Shown: piece by piece, positions 56,661 through 64,000 of the stretch
Layout of the letters: each line of letters starts with the position of its first letter
Position numbering within the stretch: position 1 is the first letter of the stretch
Origin: Phylloscopus collybita
Lineage: Eukaryota; Chordata; Aves; Passeriformes; Phylloscopidae
Reading direction: 5' to 3'
Assembly (NCBI GenBank): GCA_027886175.1
Contig: JAJNNQ010000023.1
Span: 7,457,001 to 7,521,000 of the forward strand
Length of the DNA: 64,000 nt
Translations under genes and position numbers: made by a program
The notes under the pieces: generated by a model
Told to the model about the DNA's origin: nothing
Seen by the model: only the letters and a program-made list of their open reading frames with translations
The model's database searches: none

Positions 56661-57116
56661 TGAAATACCTCAGTTAGAGGTAGAAAATCTGCAGGGTACA
56701 AAATCCCCATAGCAGCCAGAGTAGGAGCTGCAACCAATATGAGATCACATAATAATCTAATGGATTAATTTGAATCCAGTAGAGAGTGGTTAGTGGTTAG
56801 TGCTTTGAATCCTGGCATTTCCAAATGCCTCCAGCTCCTAGGGAAGGCACAGACAGGGTGGCAGCAGCAGTGAGTGGTGATTTTCTTCAGCTGCCCTTCC
56901 CTACACTCAGAACCTCACAGATAATGTCCCTGGCACTGTGCAGACTCACAGGGGTGATTAATACTTGCTGCTGATTAATTGCATGCTTACTCCAAGGCAT
57001 GACACAAGAATTACATGAAAGCTTTTCCCATCCTTTGCCAGATTTTATTCCTTTCCAGGCCCTTGTGCTGCAGATACATCCTGAGATAGGGAGCAAAGCC
57101 AGGGGCAAAGATAAAC
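56661..57116. other. Unannotated sequence between opposed CR1 ends
   Basis: About 450 bp; a GTGGTTAGTGGTTAGTG word at 56786-56802 is a small tandem. No gene was seen. Confidence 0.5.
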
Positions 57117-57252
57117 TGCTCCATCCCTGGCAGTGTCCAAAGCCAGGTCGGACAAGGCGTGGAGCCACCTGGGATTGTGGAAGACATCCTTGCCCATGGC
57201 AGGGGGTGAAATTTAAGGCCCCTCCCATCCCAAACCATTCCCTGATGCTGTG
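57117..57252 (+). mobile_element. CR1 LINE 3' end fragment
   Basis: Sense UTR: CTGCTCCATCCCTGGCAGTG, TCCAAAGCCAGGTCGGACAA, GCCACCTGGGATTGTGGAAG, CCCATGGCAGGGGGTGAAAT, CCCAAACCATTCCCTGATGC. The tail is degenerate. Confidence 0.9.
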
Positions 57253-57930
57253 AAATACTTGCTCCTGAGGCTGTGCCCTGATCCTGGCCACAGAAATCCT
57301 CTCCTAAATTTGCCTCATGCTTCTGAGCTGGAACAACCTTGTGGGGGCTGAGCTGACAGCACTGAAAGTACAAAAAGTCTTGTCCACCCATAAATAAATA
57401 AAGCTGTGAGGAAAGCAGGTTCCTGAAGGGAAATCTATTGTACCCAAATGGTGCCCACAGGCCTGGAATAGCCGGGTGGTTTTGCAGGAGCAGGGAGGAC
57501 ACTCGGCCTGTTGACGTCCTATTTTAAACAGCAGGCTCAAAGTCAACAGTAGGGTGGGGAAAATATTTCTGCAGATTTATTTATTTATCTAAATTCAACC
57601 CAGCTTGCCCTTTCTTCCCAAGACCCAAGAAACAAACCCAAAAAAGGAGGAGAGGGAGTGGGAACCTGTTCTGGCTCAGCCTGGCGGGTTTAACCCTGAT
57701 CTCTCTCATGGGTGTGGGAATCAATATTGGAAGGCAATTTTGCGTGTCCCGTGTTTTTCAGGCTTGCATGTGACAGCTCCATGGGGCTGGGAGGGTTTAT
57801 CCCAGCAGGATTCCTCATGAATCCCAGGAGCATTGGGACAAATGGGAAAAACTGGGAAAGGAGACAATTCCAAACAGCTCTGCAGTGGCACCATCCCTGT
57901 ATGAGTGCTCACATCCACAGCATCACACAG
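57253..57930. other. Unannotated sequence
   Basis: Unique sequence with a (TTTA)n word near 57576-57588. No gene was recognised; the 163-codon minus frame over 57011-57502 is mostly antisense CR1 and flank. Confidence 0.5.
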
Positions 57931-58078
57931 TTTTCCTCCTTCCTATTCCTTTTTCCCCTTCCTTTTTTCCTTTCCCTTTCCCTTTCCCTTTCCCATTCCC
58001 TTTTTCCTCCATCCTTTTCCTTTTTCCTCCATTCTTTTCCTTTCTCCTCCTTCTTTTTCCTTTTCCCTCTTCTTTTCA
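57931..58078. repeat. Polypyrimidine tract, (CCTTTC)n-like
   Basis: A run of 148 bases is almost all C and T on the plus strand, with a few A, and with CCTTT repeated. It ends in CTTCTTTTCAG, which looks like a 3' splice site, but what follows (CCCCAAATTCTAGC) meets a stop codon soon and no exon is supported. It may form triplex DNA. Confidence 0.9.
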
Positions 58079-60676
58079 GCCCCAAATTCTAGCATTGTAG
58101 TGCCTTTTGGAAAATATCTTTTACAAGCAAACAAATCATTGCAAAAACCCTTATTTACCGATAATAAAAACCACTGTCTGCTATTCAGAGAGATTGCAAG
58201 ATGTGGAATTTTGAGAATTATAGCAGAAACTATATTTTAATTTTTGTTTTATAGGTAACCATTTTTAAATGAAATATTTAAAAGCAAAGAACATAAACAT
58301 TTTTGCTATTTATGTTTAATAAGACTTGATAAAGCTTTTCCTACACTCTGGAATTTTCCAACATTGAAAAAAGTTTTTTCAGTGTCACTTTTTTTCCCTC
58401 AGACTGTTTATTAGAAAGTTTATTATTATATTTTTTTTTCACAAAACGTCAGTTTTATTGGAAGAGCCATCCAAAATCTCAGAGCTGCCAGACCCTCAGA
58501 TGAATAAATCTCACAGAGTTTTCTCCTGACTGTTCTGGTGCTGGGCTTTGCATCAATTTAATCCACACAACTCAATCTGCACCAATATATCAGGGGCCAA
58601 AAAATCCTGGGATGGTTTTATTTCTTCTCCATGGGGGACGATTTATGGTGTGAAATTGCCAAATTTTCCTTTAAATTTGCCTTCCTGCATTACAAACTAT
58701 TGCCTTTAAATCATGAAGCTGCCACTGTTGTGCATGTAATTATCATCATCCTCCTTTTGCTTCCCTTCTTTCTTCTTTTCCTTTCAGAGAGATTTTGCTG
58801 TGTTTTTGGGGTTTGATATTCCAAGATGTTGATGTCTCTGGATGGTTTTTCTCGTGCTGTATTTCTTTTTATGGGACATATAGAAGTAAAAGCAGGCTCA
58901 GACCCTGCTGTTTCATGGTAAATTGGTGAAAATATCTGGGTCCAGTCTATAAAGTTTAGCAGAAATCAGGAGCAAGGAGGGCACTTTTGGATGGACTGGT
59001 CCATGCCACAGACAATTCTCTCCATCCAGCTCTGAAGGTGACACCACTTTAAAGAATCTCACAGGGATAAACCACCAGACAAATCCATAACTCATTTTAT
59101 CACCCTTAGAACATCTTTCTCCAGAAAACATCTCAACTTTCTGCCTGAGCAACCTTTGGGCACCTTACAGGAGATTTGGGAATATTCTGAATATTCAGGG
59201 TTTTTTTGTTTTTTTTTTTTTTAGCTGCTCTGGTACAAAGCCGATGGGATTTATATTTAGTCTGTGTTCCAGTCCCTATTTTATAAACAGAGGAATTCTG
59301 AGACAAAATAATAATAGTGTGAAAATGGACCAACCGCAGTGACGGCAAAGGCAGGGATGGACTTTGGAGTTTATAGTTACCCAGCAAGTGTTTGGCTCCA
59401 GCGGTGGGTCCCTCACGTAAGATTCATTTTAATTATCCACTACACTCATATCTGAGTCAAAAAAAAATAAACAGAGATAGGGAAAAGGATAGGAAAGGCA
59501 GTGGGCATGAAATCATGGAGTGGAAACCCAAAATGATGTATTTGCTTCATTTAACCCAGGCAGCTCAGCCGTGCCAGTGTGGGCAGCTGGGGATTTGTGC
59601 TTTTATCTGCCCAGAGAAGATTTCATGCCCTTGGTTTATTTGTGTAACTCTGCTCCATTTCTAACTGCAGCAGCACATGCTATTTGCCATTTTGAAAAAG
59701 GCCCTTGAAATTTGTAGCTATCACATGAGTGCCTGGAACATAGGAAATAAAAATATTTTCTTTTCCATGTCCAGTAAATAATAAATATTTTAGATTTCAT
59801 CTTTTAGCTGGTCATTTGACTTTTCCAGTTGGAAATGTTGCTGCTGTACAAGTCAGGAGTCACTCTAGGAAAAGAGTAGATGTTAAATTATATTTTCAGC
59901 TATCTTGACAAGCTGTACTTGGCACAGTTTTCTCAGGGAACAAGCTGGTCTATAGATTTCTGAGAAATTAAAACCATATGGCAACACCTTGGAGAAAGAA
60001 AAAAAAAAGCAGCCCTTCTCTGGAAGCATCTCTGGAGTTTTCAAAATGCATGTGAATTAAATATAGTCCTGTTTATTTAGAAAGAATCTGTTCGGATTAG
60101 ATGCAGACCCCTCGTTCCTGCTCCAAGAATTAAATTGCCAATAATGCCACAATGGGAGAGAACCTCATGATTGCATTGCTGTTAATAAACTCAAGCTGAA
60201 TTTGGGGTTAATTCTGGCTAAATTTGGCTTTTCCACAGGCATTTAAATTAGGGCATCAATTAGAGGATGAGGGGTCTCCTCTGATAATTGGTGTGGTACC
60301 ATTGGCATTGGGAGGAGATTCCACTCATCACTGGCATTGCAAAGGCTACACAGGTTGTCAGGTAAAGTTAAAAACCCCAGTTAGAGATAAACTGGAGCTC
60401 TACAGAGCAGCACTGACCTGGCTCTGAGGACAGCCTGGGGACAGGAGGGCTCCTGGCGCACAAAGATCCTTCCAAAAAATCACATTTGGGACACAGGGCC
60501 AGGGAGGTGGAGCCCAAGAATGCAATGCAGCTGGACACAACTCTATTCCTCAGTCAATTCATCTGAAATGGTTTCTTATTAAGATTTCGAGTCTCTTTTC
60601 TGCAGGGCACTAAGGAGAAGTTGCCTCACGGCGCCTCCTTCTCCCCAATGTGCTGCAGCTGGGAAAAGGTGCTGGC

Positions 60677-60694
60677 AAAAAAAAAAAAAAAAAA
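60677..60694. repeat. Homopolymer A18
   Basis: Eighteen A, then GTCCC. No attached element was recognised. Confidence 0.92.
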
Positions 60695-61290
60695 GTCCCT
60701 TTCCTCCTGAATTATCTGGTGACATTACAAGCTTTGTCAAGAAGAGGAATCTCCTCCAGCTCCTTCCCTAGCCCAATATGTGGTCAAATATATGACTTCA
60801 GCAGAAAGCATTTGATTAGATGGATGTAGGGGATATAAACCCTTCAACTGGGGACAGATCTTTTCATATAGGAAACATATTTTCAATGCTGGATTTTATG
60901 GCAGCAAGGAAGTGCATAAAAAACTTTTCAGCAACATAATACCCAAAAAAAAGAAAAAAATAAAGCTGAAAGCCCTCAATTTTCCCCTGCTTCTGCTGCT
61001 GTAGACTTCTTGTATATTTGCACATTTGGATATGATGACAATTAGTTCTGTGCTGCAAGACTGGATTGATTTCGCTGCTTGGGCCCCATCCAGCTCAAAC
61101 CTCACAGGTTCAAATACAGAAGCTTTTGGTTAATGAACTCCAGAAAGTGTAAAATCCTGAGGCCCTGCAGTTACACAATCGCCCTTCCCAACAGCAGCAC
61201 TAATATCTAACAAGGCCAGCTACTGTTCTACCCATTTAGAAGAAACTCATAAAAAGGAGGTTTAATTTGTCTGGGAAAAATAGACTTTAA

Positions 61291-61324
61291 AATAAAAATA
61301 ATAATAATAATAAAAAAAAAAAAA
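61291..61324. repeat. (AAT)n and A-run
   Basis: Simple A-rich repeat in which AAT/TAA triplets pass into 13 A. No attached element was recognised. Confidence 0.9.
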
Positions 61325-64000
61325 TTAAAAATGCCATTGTGAGTTCCCTGGTAGAAAAACATGCCTTGTATTATGGAGCCTTCCCTACAAAATGTCTTGG
61401 AAATTAGGCAAAGTTAACATGTCCAGTTGGAGCTGAGCCAGGAAATGAACAGTGGATGTTCTCTTGTAAAACTCCTGAAAGCTGCGAGGAACCCATAAAC
61501 AGTTTGCAGAGGCAAAATGGAGCATTTTATGCTCCTTAATGGAAATTCAGCTCATTTGTACACGGATTCAAAGAGACAATGTGATGTTATCAAATGATTT
61601 AAGGTCAGCAGCACGGCAAGAGTCAATATTCGGTGGTGGATGGAAACATCCCATTCTTCCTGAGGTATTTTTGAGGAGCCACCAACACTGGGGTTTGTCT
61701 TGGCCCTCTGGAGCTGGTACAGGAAAACCTCAGCAGCTCTATTCCTGGAATTGCAAGGTGGGAAGTTTACTGTTACCATCAGTCTAAGGAGGGCTTGCAG
61801 GAATATTGGGAAAAATTCGCCTTGGGTTCAGCAGACAGAGACATTTCCTAGAAAACCTCACCCTTGGGTGGTGGGGCTGGAGGAACCATGGGTGGGCAGA
61901 GTTATCTCCAGGATTAACAGGGAGATGTGCAGGTCAGGGATCCCAGTGCAGATTTCCTACAGAATTTTACCAACAGATTCCAGCAGATTTCCTACAGAAA
62001 AAAAAAAAGGAATCCCTGGAAGGCCAAACTTTCTTCTGAGCAGAGGGAGCCGGGATGTCCCTCAGCCTTTGACTTGCAGCCAGACACCATTTCCTTGTGG
62101 TCCAAAATGTGAGATTTGAGCCCTTCTTTCACAATATGACTTCAGTTTGTGCTGTGGTGTTGAGCCTGTGGTAGAAAAGCTGAATTGTGGAGCATTGTCT
62201 ATCTCTGATACAGTTTTCCCAAAACTTCAGGACCACTTGAAGCAGGAACAGCCCTTCCATGCTTTGTCCAAAGGCAGAGGAGAGCAGAGCAGTGAAAGGT
62301 TCAAGGAGGGGCTTGCAAAAAGGTAAAGGGGAGTATTTTTTGCCCAGCTAATGTAATTCCCCGAAATTATTGACAGCAGCGGAAGTTTGTTCCTCAGCAG
62401 TTACCTGAACATCCTCAAAGCTCAAGTTTCACTCAATAATCCTTTCTTCCCCCCTGAATCTCCCTTAATTAAAGGATGTTCCTTCTTAGCTGCTTGAGCT
62501 GAGTCTGAGAGTGACCTGTGAGTAATTTCTTATCTGAGTAGTTTTGCTTATGACTGTCATTTCTATTGTATGAAAACAATCCACATCATCTTGATCAGGG
62601 ATGTCTTGCACTGCGCTCAGTTCTAAGCATTACCATCCATTCAAAAATTGAATAAAACCTGGTCTAACTCTATTTCTAACAGAAAGAACCAATTCAGAAT
62701 TAATTTTTAATCAAGGATGAATTTGCAAATTTAATCTGGCAATAGAACTCCACATCCTGGACTCAGTAGGAATATTAAAAACCTCATCAGGAATAGTCTG
62801 GCTGACAAGAGGGAATAAAGGAATAATAGAAAGAATTAATTTAAAAGACTCAAATAGCTGAATTCAAGACATACAGAAGGAGCACAGAGCTTACCCAGGA
62901 GTCTCTCCAGGCTGTATTGCTCTGTACAGACACAGCTGGATTTCCTTTACAGATGTTTTCCTGCAGGGTTTTGGAAGGGATCGGGATGATCTTGATTTTT
63001 ACAGAAATCCACAGGCACAGCAACATGACATGAGATTTCTGAGGTCAGCTCAGATTTCTGATTTCTGATTTCAGGGGGCAAACAGGAGCAGAATACAGGA
63101 GAGTTTTATTCCCTGATTTCTATCTCCTAAGCATTTTCTTATTCCATGGATTATGATCCATTTGCTCTAAGAAAATTTCTGAAATAAGGTGAGAGCTTGT
63201 GGTCTGAAAAAAAGATGGGAAAATGGGAACTCCTCAACCACTCACTAAGAAATTCATGCTAATTTCTTAAAAATTAAAGCTCTTCTTTTCTGTTTCTTCC
63301 TTTTGAAGGAAACTTCTCAATCGGTCTAGATTTTTTTTCTAGCACTCATTTGTCTCCAACCTTGGCAGGAGGTGAGTGCAGATTCAGAGGAACAAGTCCC
63401 CATTTCATCCCCTTGCTGAATTTCATGGCAGCTGCCAATTCAGAGCTGGGAAAGATGGGAGAAACACAGGTGGTGGGCCCCAAAAGCAGATAATTTAGGA
63501 GTGACATTTATTTGTACAAAAAATAGTGCCTTCCCTTCCCTACCTGTAAGGCAGGGCCCTTTTCGCGACTCTTGCCCACAGTTGCAAGAAAAGCAAATTG
63601 GAATCAAAGGGGATGCCAAGAACAGCACTTGCTGGTTGGGAACATTACTGGTTTATGATAGGAAAATACCTGTATCACACTCATAAAGAAACTGTTAAAA
63701 ATGTAGGTAGGCTCCCCTTTCTACCTCCTTCCACCTCCCCACACCTCCACACAAACCCTGCCTTTCTTCCCAGCCCCAATTCCAGCCAGTTTCTTTCCCT
63801 GAGCATCAAGGAAATCCCAGACAAAGCACCGTTGGAGCAGGAGGAATCTCTCTTTCCACCATTATTCCAGAAGATTTCAATCCCAAAGGTGCGGTTTGGG
63901 ATTTCACTCCCAAATTCTGCTTGGGAGCTGCAATCCCCGCAGCAAAGTTAGGTTTATTTCCCTTCTACTTATCCTGCCATGAGCAGAAGGGATTCTGGAA

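Larger units (their letters stand above)
58080..64000. other. Long unannotated region
   Basis: Almost 6 kb without a recognised CR1, LTR or gene. It holds a T-rich stretch (59201-59221), an A18 run (60677-60694), a small (AAT)n plus A run (61291-61324) and a duplicated word GCAGATTTCCTACAGAA at about 61949 and 61983. Short frames, up to 139 codons (61700-62119), have no domain. Confidence 0.5.

Noticed and set aside
58071..58140. A coding exon following the TTTTCAG at 58079
   Set aside because: Stop codons appear quickly in the reading frames after the site and no donor or protein similarity is visible.
1..64000. Known microRNA, snRNA or rRNA genes
   Set aside because: No seed or mature sequences that I know were seen on either strand. 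A covariance-model search (Infernal with Rfam) would be needed to exclude weaker ones.

Overview
The window looks like non-coding DNA from a bird, most likely a passerine; order and species are inference. The main evidence is about fifteen fragments of CR1 LINE 3' ends. They carry the bird-type 3' UTR (a run like GGTTTGGGTTGGAAGGGACC on one strand) and, where the end is preserved, remnants of the terminal ATTCTRTG octamer. No mammalian SINE families such as Alu or B1 were seen. Two related LTR-like sequences in opposite orientation and many simple repeats fit an avian intergenic or intronic region.

No protein-coding gene can be supported. The longest open frames (about 363, 247, 231, 219, 209 and 207 codons) either lie in tandem repeats or repeat arrays, or show no recognisable domain, signal peptide, splice context or homology. 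No tRNA, rRNA, known microRNA or CRISPR array was recognised. The window could be a gene desert or a large intron; the sequence alone does not decide.

Layout. 0-5.4 kb: one CR1 end and a diverged direct duplication (about 3.3 and 5.1 kb). 5.4-13.9 kb: mostly unique sequence with a small CpG-bearing patch near 10.7 kb. 13.9-16.3 kb: several CR1 ends, a probable tRNA-derived (MIR-like) SINE relic and a possible conserved element. 16-20 kb: unique, with a 24-bp perfect palindrome. 19.9-25 kb: a CR1, a solo LTR (minus), a 0.7-kb-spaced duplication and a 165-bp-period repeat. 27-28.4 kb: a CpG-bearing patch and a (CTTCC)19 array. 28.4-33.3 kb: CR1 pieces, a CAT repeat and a second CpG-bearing patch. 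35.8-36.2 kb: a second LTR (plus) of the same family. 39.8-43.5 kb: CR1 pieces, the densest CpG patch, and a CR1 whose internal 39-bp segment has expanded to five tandem copies. 45-48 kb: an AT-rich tandem, an A35 run and a (CAT)16 array. 51.5-52.2 kb: a 634-bp minisatellite, the most conspicuous structure in the window. 53.9-54.7 kb: a 165-bp tandem duplication, then a sequence that looks like a conserved non-coding element. 56-58 kb: a CpG patch, two CR1 ends and a 148-bp polypyrimidine tract. 58-64 kb: nothing recognised beyond short low-complexity runs.

There are no genes here to act together. The parts that might have a function are the CpG-retaining or AT-rich patches that could be enhancers or conserved elements. 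These are hypotheses that a cross-species alignment would settle. No new gene system was found.
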